Shown: positions 1 through 6,859 of the stretch, one piece after another | Layout: the number at the start of each line of letters is the position of its first letter | Position numbering within the stretch: position 1 is the stretch's first letter | Program-made: the position numbers and the translations under genes | The notes under the pieces: generated by a model | What the model saw: the letters and a program-made list of their open reading frames with translations, nothing else | The model's database searches: none | What the model was told of the DNA's origin: nothing | Assembly (NCBI RefSeq): GCF_010367455.1 | Contig: NZ_WRPR01000017.1 | Location: 1 to 61,301, forward strand | Direction: 5' to 3' | DNA from: Candidatus Laterigemmans baculatus | GTDB taxonomy: Bacteria; Planctomycetota; Planctomycetia; Pirellulales; Pirellulaceae | Length of the DNA: 61,301 nt

Positions 1-155
1 ACACGGAAGGGCACGGAAGAAAGAGGGCGGGGAAAAGATGTGTCGGGGCGGGGGGGCCACGGACGGACACGGAAGGGCACGGAAGAAAGAGGGCGGGGAA
101 AAGATGTGTTGGGGCAGGGGGGGCCACGGACGGACACGGAAGGGCACGGAAGAAA
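1..155. repeat. 66-67 bp direct tandem repeat
   Basis: Copies start at 1, 67 and 134 (the last is partial). Each begins with ACACGGAAGGGCACGG, continues through a purine-rich stretch (GAAAGAGGGCGGGGAAAAG) and ends in GGCCACGGACGG. The first two copies differ by only a few bases. The array is probably longer and cut by the window edge. It contains no plausible gene; the frames read through it are low-complexity. Confidence 0.85.
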
Positions 156-234
156 GTGGGAAAGAGAGAAAGAGGGATCAATAAGTCTTCGAACTCCCTC
201 TTCATCCGCGTTCTCCGTGCTATCCGCGGTCCCT

Positions 235-361
235 CTCCTTTCCGTGCCCTTCCGTGTCCTTCCGTGGCCACCATTCGTACCCTTCCGTGTCCTTCCGTGT
301 CCTTCCGTGTCCTTCCGTGCCCTTCCGTGGCCACCATTCGTGCGATTCGTGTCATTCGTGG
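235..361. repeat. TTCCGTG-type degenerate short tandem array
   Basis: A run of 11-12 bp units built on CCTTCCGTGT/CCCTTCCGTG, broken twice by GGCCACCATTCGT and ending in ATTCGTG units. Its reverse complement carries the same CACGGAAGG core as the array at 1-155, so the two arrays form an inverted pair around about 80 bp. Translations of this stretch are spurious. No gene is visible from 361 to 810 either. Confidence 0.8.
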
Positions 362-810
362 TTGTATCCCCGGCCAGGTGCGGAGCTCGATTTCGGTAGC
401 GGCAGGCCGCTTGAGGGAATCTGCGCCGAATTGGGGAAGTTTTTCGGGATCGCTCTAGGATTGGCTTGGCGGACTTTGCTACCGTGGGCGATCCTTGGGA
501 TGTGGGGACCGAAGTCAGATTCGAGCCGCATTGGAGTGAAGGTTGGGGGCTCGGTGGCCGATGAATACAGTCAGCTTCCGACACCAATATCGCGCTTGCG
601 AAGTCTTGAACTGCTACGGATTGCACATTCCGGGACACGGAAAGCGGCGCCCGAAATCAGGAAGCTGGCGAAGGAACACGCGTCTCCGCATTTGCGCGGA
701 ACGGTTCGCGTGGTGCGCCTTCGTCCGGGTTTTGCGTAACCGCGCCGCCAGCGACCGCACCACGGAGGTGCTTGGGTCGCGTCTCCCAGATGCATTGGAG
801 CAATCCGACC
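362..810. other. Intergenic region without a recognisable gene
   Basis: About 450 bp upstream of the FlgM-like gene. The open frames here have no domain-like composition and shadow one another. It probably holds the promoter for the downstream gene, but I could not identify convincing -35/-10 or sigma-28 elements. Confidence 0.5.
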
Positions 811-1113
811 ATGCAAGTTTTTGGTCCTTTTCGTGTGAACACCGCTCAAGGCCCCCAGGGTCCGAGCCGGATTTCGCAACCGCGCACCAGCGAAGCTCCC
901 GCCTCGCGTTCCGCTGGTCCGGTCGACCAACTCGACCTCTCGGCGGCCGCTCGTGCTGCCAGCAGCGGTGAAGTTTCGGGACCGGCAACGGTTGGTGGGG
1001 ATATGCGATTGGACAAAATCGCATCGCTGCGTCGCCAGATTGCCGACGGCAGTTACGACACACCCGAAAAGATGGACGCGGCGCTCGGTCGCCTGTTCGA
1101 TTCGCTCGGCTAG
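811..1113 (+). CDS. flgM: FlgM-like anti-sigma-28 factor
   Basis: 100 residues. The C-terminal half carries the FlgM-type helical signature DKIASLRRQIADGSYDTP followed by a helix ending in LFDSLG, the part of FlgM that binds the flagellar sigma factor FliA. The N-terminal half is polar and probably disordered, as in other FlgM proteins; I recall similar short openings (MQVFGP) in planctomycete homologues, so I start at 811 and not at the in-frame ATG at 772. It would hold FliA inactive until the hook-basal body is finished, and so links to the motility genes at 15456-25932, although it stands alone here. Family assignment is fairly secure; the start is less so. Confidence 0.75.
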   Translation: MQVFGPFRVNTAQGPQGPSRISQPRTSEAPASRSAGPVDQLDLSAAARAASSGEVSGPATVGGDMRLDKIASLRRQIADGSYDTPEKMDAALGRLFDSLG

Positions 1114-1156
1114 CCGAGCGGTCTCGCGGTGACGGTTCCGGTTGGGGGATCGTCGC

Positions 1157-1235
1157 GAGGCGGGTAAACTGTCGTGACTGGGCCGTTGCCGCGAGCCGGC
1201 TCCCGCAGTGCACGATTCTCTAGCTTACCCGCCTC
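1157..1235. promoter_or_regulatory. Inverted repeat in the leader of the Fur-family gene
   Basis: GAGGCGGGTAA at 1157-1167 is matched perfectly by its reverse complement TTACCCGCCTC at 1225-1235. The left arm runs into TAAACT (1165-1170), which could be a -10 element. The arms bracket the most upstream possible start (GTG 1174) and lie just before GTG 1255. A protein-binding site or an mRNA hairpin controlling the regulator is possible; the function is inferred. Confidence 0.4.
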
Positions 1236-1254
1236 AGGGCTTCAGGTTGTTGTT

Positions 1255-1758
1255 GTGGATGTTGCCGAAGGTTCATTGGAACGCGTTCCCGTCGCCCTTT
1301 CGCCGGAAAAGCGTTTTGAAGAGTACCTGCAAAGCCGCAGCTTGCGGCAAACGGGCCAGCGACGCTTTCTTGTCGAGCAGGTTTTCAGCACGCATGAGCA
1401 CTTTGACGCGGACAGTCTGATCGACCAGTTGCCCCGCAAGGGGGAACCGAACTACGTCAGCCGTCCGACCGTCTACCGCACGCTCAAAGAATTTGTCGAC
1501 GCCGGGCTGCTGCGCAGTTTTCAACTCGACGGACGGACCGTCTACGAGCACGACTACGGCTATCCCCAGCACGACCATCTGTACTGCACCAAGTGCCGCA
1601 AGCTGACCGAGTTCCGCAGCGAAGAACTGCTGCGGCTCCGAGACGAGGTCGCTGCTGAGCACAACTTCCGCGTCGCCAGCCATCGCCTGATCATCCAAGG
1701 CGTCTGCCAAGCCTGCTCGCGAAAGCGCCGTAAAAAGCGGAAGCAGGATCTGATCTAG
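1255..1758 (+). CDS. Fur-family metal-responsive transcriptional regulator
   Basis: About 168 residues from GTG 1255; an in-frame GTG at 1174 would add 27 residues with no family resemblance, so I prefer the shorter form. The N-terminal winged helix includes RQTGQRRFLVEQVF and RPTVYRTLKEFVDAGLL, the Fur recognition-helix region. The dimerisation domain holds HDHLYCTKCRKLTEF, with the HDH metal ligands and the first CxxC, then CQAC as the second, so a structural zinc site is expected. The tail is very basic (KRRKKRKQ). It should bind DNA when loaded with Fe, Zn or Mn; which metal cannot be told from sequence. A strong terminator follows directly and it appears monocistronic. Confidence 0.9.
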   Translation: MDVAEGSLERVPVALSPEKRFEEYLQSRSLRQTGQRRFLVEQVFSTHEHFDADSLIDQLPRKGEPNYVSRPTVYRTLKEFVDAGLLRSFQLDGRTVYEHDYGYPQHDHLYCTKCRKLTEFRSEELLRLRDEVAAEHNFRVASHRLIIQGVCQACSRKRRKKRKQDLI

Positions 1759-1763
1759 GGGCA

Positions 1764-1804
1764 CAAAAAAGCCCGGCCGGACGCGAAGTCCGGCCGGGCT
1801 TTTT
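1764..1804. terminator. Rho-independent terminator, probably bidirectional
   Basis: A perfect 13-bp GC-rich stem (AGCCCGGCCGGAC at 1770-1782, GTCCGGCCGGGCT at 1788-1800) with a 5-nt loop, six A upstream and four T downstream. It lies 5 bp after the stop of the Fur-family gene. Confidence 0.93.
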
Positions 1805-2215
1805 CCACCACGAAGCGGGTCCACTCCCAGTCGATGTGGGAGCAAGCGGAATGGCCGCCACCCATCGGCGACCGCTAACACCCTAAGACGCGGTGCGCAA
1901 GTCCTTGCGAATCGGAAACTGAAAGACGCGGGGGTTTTGCTTCGGGCCACCGCCCGGCCCCGGCTCTCGTCTGTCCCGGTTCCACGCGAGCCAGTTTCAT
2001 CAAGAGGTCAATCACAGCAGTCGCTGGCTCGTTGAAGCAGCGTTAATAGCAGCCGCCGTACCAAACATTGCTGAGTTGGCGAGAAATTTTTTCCAGCGCG
2101 GTTTCTGCCCCATTTCTCGCGATCAGCACCCGCTACCGCCGCTTGGGCCCAGGCAGCTACGGCAGGGGGAGCGTGCAAAAGTTACAACGCTTTGCAGAAA
2201 TGGGTACGACCTATA
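1805..2215. other. Intergenic region without a recognisable gene
   Basis: About 410 bp between the terminator and a palindromic element. No open frame on either strand looks like a protein, and I found no tRNA or riboswitch shape. A small RNA cannot be excluded. Confidence 0.45.
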
Positions 2216-2318
2216 AATCAGCCGCCACGCGCTAGCGTCCGGTTCTGGCCGCGTCGTTGAGAACCGGGGGCTAGCGCCCGGCGGCTGATATATAACCCGC
2301 GGCTAGCGCCGTCGGCTC
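2216..2318. repeat. GCTAGCGCC palindromic element, copy 1
   Basis: Contains three GCTAGCG cores: an inverted GCGCTAGCG at about 2229, GGGGCTAGCGCCC at about 2267, and a 26-bp unit at 2293-2318 whose core is GGCTAGCGCCGTCGGCTCA. The 26-bp unit recurs exactly at 54673-54698 and, inverted, at 23656-23681. It lies downstream of, and pointing away from, the minus-strand gene ending at 2347. Confidence 0.8.
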
Positions 2319-2346
2319 AGGAGGTTTCGGCGTGAACCGAGCCGCC

Positions 2347-2784
2347 TTATCCAAGCGACTCGCGGAGCGATTGGAGCATGGCCTGAAAGACTGGCTCGAG
2401 CCGATCAAAGTCGCGCGACTCCCCCTGGATCTGAACCAGCAGGACTTCGTCGCGATCGGCGATTCCCAGCAAGCGGGTCTCGACCAGCAGATCGAGGTAG
2501 TAAAAGCTCAGCTCGGCGCTTGCGTCGCGGGGGGTGGCCGTTTCGTCTTCCAGCGGCGTGACCTCGATCTCCTGATACTCGCCCTGCATCGCCGCAATCG
2601 CTTGGTCGACCACCTTTTGCGGCGAGACGTTCCCGGTGTAACGATTGACCGAGAAAAACGCTTTCTCAGGCGTCTCCAGCATCACGCCGGCGGTCGACTC
2701 CTCGCCGGGCTCGGTCTGCTCGACGATTTTCCAATTGTCCGGATAGAGAAACCGGACTCCAAAACCCTCGAACGAACTGGGCAT
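2347..2784 (-). CDS. Small DcrB/PsbP-like protein of unknown function
   Basis: 145 residues, starting at ATG 2784. The opening GFGVRFLYPDNWKIVE resembles the first strand-turn of the DcrB (DUF1795)/PsbP-like fold, and the rest alternates beta-type and helical stretches, ending in a helix (VFQAMLQSLRESLG). There is no signal peptide or membrane segment, so a cytoplasmic location is likely. The frame stays open upstream, but that extension is Arg/Pro-rich and overlaps the divergent TPR gene, so I reject it. The 185-bp gap to the divergent gene probably holds both promoters. The gene is likely real; its role is unknown. Confidence 0.7.
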   Translation of the reverse strand: MPSSFEGFGVRFLYPDNWKIVEQTEPGEESTAGVMLETPEKAFFSVNRYTGNVSPQKVVDQAIAAMQGEYQEIEVTPLEDETATPRDASAELSFYYLDLLVETRLLGIADRDEVLLVQIQGESRDFDRLEPVFQAMLQSLRESLG

Positions 2785-2969
2785 AGCAACCGCGGCAATG
2801 GCGAAACAGGGGGAAGAAACCGAAGGAATTATACGGTTCCCCTCCCGCGTGCAAACCGGGACCGGCCGCCGCGCCGCCGCCGGCTTCGGCTTGCCCGGAG
2901 CGGTTCGATTTTGGTAGATCCGGGGGCGGGCTGCGTGCCGATGGAAGAGCGTGGGGGGGAACAGGGCGG

Positions 2970-3902
2970 ATGCGGAGCCGAGCGAAGCGAAGGGCCGGAG
3001 CGGTCTCTCTGGTGGCAGCGTTATTGCTGCTGACCAGCTCCGCAGGCTGCCGCGCGATCCGCAAACACGTCGAGAGTCGCCAGGGGATCGCCGCCCGCAA
3101 ACTCTCCCGCCAGGGCCTCGAGGCGATGCACGAGGGGCGCTGGAATGCCGCTGAAGAGCTGTTCTCCGGGGCGCTCGAGCTGAGCAAGCTCGACGACCGG
3201 GCCCAGTGGGGCATGGCCGAGTCGCTGTGGACCCGCGGCGAACAGCTCGATGCGATCGAGCACATGGAGCAGGCGGTCCGGCTGAGCGGTTCGGATCCAC
3301 AGCTGGTCGTTCGGCTCGGGCGGATGTACTACGAGGTCGGCCGCTTCGAAGATGCCGCGCAGCAGTCGGAGGAAGCACTCGTCAGCGGCCGCTCACTCCC
3401 CGAGGCATGGAGGCTTCGCGGCGATATTTTGGGCAAACGCGGAGCCGATGACGCAGCGCTTGCCGCCTACCACCGGGCGTTGGCCCTGCAGGCCGATTAT
3501 CCGGAGGTGCAGGTCGCGATCGCCGACGTCTACCACCGCCAGCGGCGCTACGATCGACTGCTGGCAACGCTCGACCGGCTGCGGGACAACGTCACCGCCG
3601 ATGCCTCGCCGATCCGCGCCGAAATGCTGCGGGGCATCGCAATGGGAGAACTGGGGCGCCCTCGCGAAGCCGCCCAGTGCTTTGCCGCGATCGCCGAACG
3701 GAGCCCTGGCGATGTCGAGATCCTGCTGAAGTTGGCCGAAGCGGAGTACCAAGCGGGAGATCTGGCCGCGGCCCGCCACGCCCTCGACCGCGTGCTGCAG
3801 CTCGACTCCGAGCACAGCGAAGGGCTCGCCCTGGCCGCCCGGATCAACGACCCCCAGCAGCGGCTGGCACGCGAGCTCGAGAAGCCGACGAGCAACCACT
3901 GA
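2970..3902 (+). CDS. TPR-repeat lipoprotein
   Basis: 310 residues. A basic start (MRSRAKRR) and hydrophobic segment lead to a lipobox-like SSAGC (Cys 27), so export and lipidation are likely. The rest is a solenoid of about six tetratricopeptide repeats between residues 45 and 290, with the usual spacing of small and aromatic residues (GRFEDAAQQSEEAL, ADDAALAAYHRALAL, GDLAAARHALDRVLQLD). TPR lipoproteins are scaffolds in envelope complexes; no partner is indicated here. A repeat array begins directly after the stop codon. Confidence 0.85.
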   Translation: MRSRAKRRAGAVSLVAALLLLTSSAGCRAIRKHVESRQGIAARKLSRQGLEAMHEGRWNAAEELFSGALELSKLDDRAQWGMAESLWTRGEQLDAIEHMEQAVRLSGSDPQLVVRLGRMYYEVGRFEDAAQQSEEALVSGRSLPEAWRLRGDILGKRGADDAALAAYHRALALQADYPEVQVAIADVYHRQRRYDRLLATLDRLRDNVTADASPIRAEMLRGIAMGELGRPREAAQCFAAIAERSPGDVEILLKLAEAEYQAGDLAAARHALDRVLQLDSEHSEGLALAARINDPQQRLARELEKPTSNH

Positions 3903-4043
3903 GCAGAGTCGCCTTTCGCTCCGCAGAGTCGCCTTTCGCTCCGCAGAGTCGCCTTTCGCTCCGCGAAAGTAGCGTTGCCCTCCGCCACTTTCGCGGAGCG
4001 AAATGCGACTATCGCCACTTTCGCGGAGCGAAAGGCGACTATG
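3903..4043. repeat. GTCGCCTTTCGCTCCGC array A
   Basis: Three forward units (GAGTCGCCTTTCGCTCCGC), the third running into a full palindrome (CTTTCGCTCCGCGAAAG), then two units in the opposite orientation (CTTTCGCGGAGCGAAA.GCGACTAT). The outer boundaries are GAGTCGCC and GGCGACTATGG. The same architecture recurs at 9177-9303 and 25933-26112. It begins at the stop codon of the TPR gene. Confidence 0.92.
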
Positions 4044-4109
4044 GAGACGGTGTCAAAAAAACTGTTTCCCTGGCGTTTGCCGCGACGCATTCGGCGACCT
4101 AGGGTTTCC

Positions 4110-4571
4110 ATGAGTCGAGCTATCGACATCGGGGAAGGCAATTCTCCGACTGCTGTCCAAGCTCTTTCCATCCATCGTCCCGGTGGTCCACCCATGCATT
4201 CCATGCCAGCGAGTACCACGCCCGCCAGCCCGCTCCCCGCGAATCCCCTGCCGCCGAGCCCCCTGTCGCCAAACTGTGACTCGGCAATTCCCGCTGCGGA
4301 ACCGGACGCCCTGGGCCTCGGAGCAGGGAGTGGCGGCGATCCGCCCTCGTTCGTCGAACGGCGGCAGAACCACCAGCCGTCCCCGGCCGGGGAACGCCGG
4401 CAGTTTGCCAGCAGCCATCAAGGTCTCTCGCCGGCTGCCCGCGAGCTGGCTCTGGCGATCGATCGGTACAAGCTCGAACACCGGCGACGCTACGTGACGT
4501 TCGAAGAGATGCTGCAAGTGATCAGCGCCCTCGGCTATCAGAAACCCGAAGGGCAGTCGCCGGCTTCGTAG
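4110..4571 (+). CDS. Small conserved hypothetical protein
   Basis: 153 residues from ATG 4110; ATG 4194 and 4203 are alternatives, and the frame also opens upstream into the repeat array, which I exclude. The first 95 or so residues are Pro/Ser/Ala-rich low complexity. The last 55 form a compact, charged, helical segment (GLSPAARELALAIDRYKLEH, then RRYVTFEEMLQVISALGY) that I recognise as a short planctomycete conserved protein of unknown function. No signal peptide or membrane segment is seen. The conserved C-terminus makes a real gene likely. Confidence 0.6.
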   Translation: MSRAIDIGEGNSPTAVQALSIHRPGGPPMHSMPASTTPASPLPANPLPPSPLSPNCDSAIPAAEPDALGLGAGSGGDPPSFVERRQNHQPSPAGERRQFASSHQGLSPAARELALAIDRYKLEHRRRYVTFEEMLQVISALGYQKPEGQSPAS

Positions 4572-4602
4572 TGCGCCACGGCCGAACGTGCGGGTCGCCG
4601 CC

Positions 4603-5571
4603 TCAATCCGCGGGGGTTGGGGCCAGCAGCGGCTGGAGCAGTTGGCGGCGGGTGACGACCGCTCGCAGCGAACCTTCTTTGCTGCGGAGCAAGGCCACGT
4701 CGGAACCCGACTCGCAGAGTTCCAGCAAGACCGAAAAGTGCTTTTGCGAAGCTCGCCCCTGGACCACCGGCTGCAACGTCGGCGGGCTCTCCGGCGGGGC
4801 GGCTACGAGTTCGGCGTACCAGTAGTAGCCAATGATCTGGTCTTCGCTCTGGACCAGCACGATCGGGTGCCCCTGGCGGCGAGCCGCCGCCCGGGCCGCC
4901 GCCCGGTCAGCGGTGAGGTCGACGACCGCCAAGCGTTCGCGGGGAACGCCGAACCGGATCGCCCGCTGGTTGCCGACCTGGAACACATTCTGAGCCAACG
5001 TCCGCTGGGTTCCGGCGAGCAGCCCCGCTTCGTGCCCTTCGCGGAGGACTTGTTCGAGCTCGGCGCGGGCCATCCCCATCCGCACGCGGAACGGTGCTTG
5101 GCCGGTCAGCAGGCTGAGCAGTTGGCCGAGCAGACCGAGGACGATCGAGACCGGCATCAGCAGCACGGTGAAGAACAAAAAGGGACCGCCGGCCAGCTTC
5201 AGCAACCGGTACGGGGCGTTGAAGAAAAGGTATTTTGGGAGCAGCTCGCCGCAGACGAAAATCAACGGCGTCAGCAGGATCGGACCGAGCAACTCGACCG
5301 TCGCCCCTCCGCCCGGCCAGAGCGCGGCGGCGGCCAGCACGACCGAGAGGCTGGTGAAATAGTTGGCGATGTTGTTCCCGACCAGCGTCGTGGCGACGAA
5401 CAGGGCGGGGTGGTTCAGGAGCCATACCAGCCCGCGGGCCACCCGGCTCCCGGAGAGCGCGTCGAGCACCAACCGAATTCGCGAGACGCGGTACATGCCC
5501 GTCTCGCTGCCGCTGAAAAAGGCGCTCAGGGCGAGCCCCACCGAAAAGAAGAGGAGGGCCAGGAGCATCAT
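4603..5571 (-). CDS. CNNM/CorC-type membrane protein (short form)
   Basis: 322 residues. A DUF21/CNNM transmembrane domain (about 1-165) opens with LALSAFFSGSETGMYRVSRI, containing the FSGSE motif of this family, and has the conserved LVGNNIANY and GELLPKYLF stretches. A degenerate CBS-like region follows (about 185-320: HPIVLVQSEDQIIGYYW, LRAVVTRRQLL). The C-terminal CorC_HlyC domain of full-length relatives is missing. CNNM proteins move Mg2+ or Na+ or sense nucleotides through the CBS pair. The start overlaps the stop of the preceding full-length paralogue by 4 bp, so the two are coupled and may form a hetero-oligomer. Confidence 0.85.
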   Translation of the reverse strand: MMLLALLFFSVGLALSAFFSGSETGMYRVSRIRLVLDALSGSRVARGLVWLLNHPALFVATTLVGNNIANYFTSLSVVLAAAALWPGGGATVELLGPILLTPLIFVCGELLPKYLFFNAPYRLLKLAGGPFLFFTVLLMPVSIVLGLLGQLLSLLTGQAPFRVRMGMARAELEQVLREGHEAGLLAGTQRTLAQNVFQVGNQRAIRFGVPRERLAVVDLTADRAAARAAARRQGHPIVLVQSEDQIIGYYWYAELVAAPPESPPTLQPVVQGRASQKHFSVLLELCESGSDVALLRSKEGSLRAVVTRRQLLQPLLAPTPAD

Positions 5572-6857
5572 CCGGCGGCTTCTCCCTCGCCGGGGGTCTC
5601 GCGGATCTCGACCCGCAACTGGCCGCGTCCGCTCGTCTCGACGACCTCGAGCTCAAAGCGATCCCAGCGGCAGCTGTCACCGAGTCGCGGGAGCCGCTCG
5701 TTCTCTTCTTGCATCAGCCCCGCGATCGTGACGTATCGACTCTCCGGCGGCGTCGCGTGCAGATGGTCCGCCAGCCGGCGGACGCTCATCATGCCGCTGA
5801 CCCGCCAGACCCCCGGGCGAATCACCTCGAAGTTGACATCCGCACCCTCTTCGATCGCCCGCCCTCCTTCGTTCCCCGACTCCGGCGAACCGACTCCGTG
5901 CAGCCGCAAGATCCCTTCGAGGATCATGTCGATCGTCACCACGCCGATCGTTTCGCCGTACTCGTTGATCACCGCGGCGACGTGCCGATCGGCGGAGTGC
6001 AAGGCGTCGAAGGTGTAGGCGACCGTGGCCGACCAGGGGACGTAGAGCACCGGCTCGATCGCCTCGCCGAGATCGTCCAACTGGCTCGGCCGCAGCGTAC
6101 GGATTCCGATCGAGGAGATGATTTCCTCGCTGTCCGGTTCGATGATCAGCAGGTATCCGCCGGCCGGCAAGCCATTGGCGAGCGCGTCGATCTGGAGCGG
6201 CATGCGGTGCAGCTGCAGGTGTCGCCGCGGCAGCATCCACTGGTCGACGCGGATCTCGGTCAGCTGCATCAGTTGCCGCAACGCTGCCCGTTCGCGGGCG
6301 GCCAGCGCGGCGTCGCCGGTGCCGAGTTCGATCGCCCGCTCGATGTCGCTGACCTCCAGCTCCCGCTCGGCTCGGAACCCGGGCCAGATCAGCCGCCGCG
6401 CGATGGTGTTGGCGAGCTGGACCGCCGGCAGGAGCGGCGTCACGATGCGGACTGCCAAAACCACCAGAGGGCCTGCGATCCGGCTGAACCGCATCGGGCT
6501 GAGGACCGCGATGCTCTTGGGCAACATCTCGCCAAAGAAGATGATCGCCATCAGGCTGGCCGCGGTGAACAGCAGCGCGGCAGTCGGCTCCCGCGACTCG
6601 AGCCTCGCTCCGACGATCGAGGTGATCGCGAAGTAGGTCATGTTGATCCCGAGGTTCCAGAACAGCACGGCGGAGAGAAGCCGCTCGGGATCCTCGAGCA
6701 GTCCGACCGCCGCTCGGCCTCCACTGCCCGTCCGGGCCAGCGCGCGGCGATCCCGCGGCCGGAGGGAGAACAGCGCCGCCTCGCTGCCACTGAAAAAGCC
6801 GCTCAGGACCATCAGCCCGGTCATCGGTGCGAGCCAGGGCAGGATTGCCTGCCACAT
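5568..6857 (-). CDS. CNNM/CorC-type membrane protein with CBS and CorC_HlyC domains
   Basis: 429 residues. An N-terminal DUF21 domain (about 1-180, with SGFFSGSEAALFSLRPRD and FFGEMLPKSIAVL), a CBS pair (about 195-330, including INEYGETIGVVTIDMILEG, the standard end of the second CBS), and a CorC_HlyC domain (about 345-429, WRVSGMMSVRRLADHL). This is the usual layout of bacterial CorC/MpfA-type Mg2+ exporters or homeostasis proteins. The frame is open as far as 8159, but ATG 6857 begins a good membrane helix and lies 2 bp after the permease stop, so I start there. Operon: permease, this gene, then the short paralogue with a 4-bp overlap. Confidence 0.9.
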   Translation of the reverse strand: MWQAILPWLAPMTGLMVLSGFFSGSEAALFSLRPRDRRALARTGSGGRAAVGLLEDPERLLSAVLFWNLGINMTYFAITSIVGARLESREPTAALLFTAASLMAIIFFGEMLPKSIAVLSPMRFSRIAGPLVVLAVRIVTPLLPAVQLANTIARRLIWPGFRAERELEVSDIERAIELGTGDAALAARERAALRQLMQLTEIRVDQWMLPRRHLQLHRMPLQIDALANGLPAGGYLLIIEPDSEEIISSIGIRTLRPSQLDDLGEAIEPVLYVPWSATVAYTFDALHSADRHVAAVINEYGETIGVVTIDMILEGILRLHGVGSPESGNEGGRAIEEGADVNFEVIRPGVWRVSGMMSVRRLADHLHATPPESRYVTIAGLMQEENERLPRLGDSCRWDRFELEVVETSGRGQLRVEIRETPGEGEAAG

Positions 6858-6859
6858 TC

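Noticed and set aside
40-739. Open frames across 1-739 (VLPCPSV-type repeats)
   Set aside because: They are translations of simple tandem repeats in several frames at once, without a conserved domain.
772-810. Earlier ATG for the FlgM-like gene
   Set aside because: Adds 13 residues not resembling the family; ATG 811 gives the MQVFGP opening I recall from relatives.
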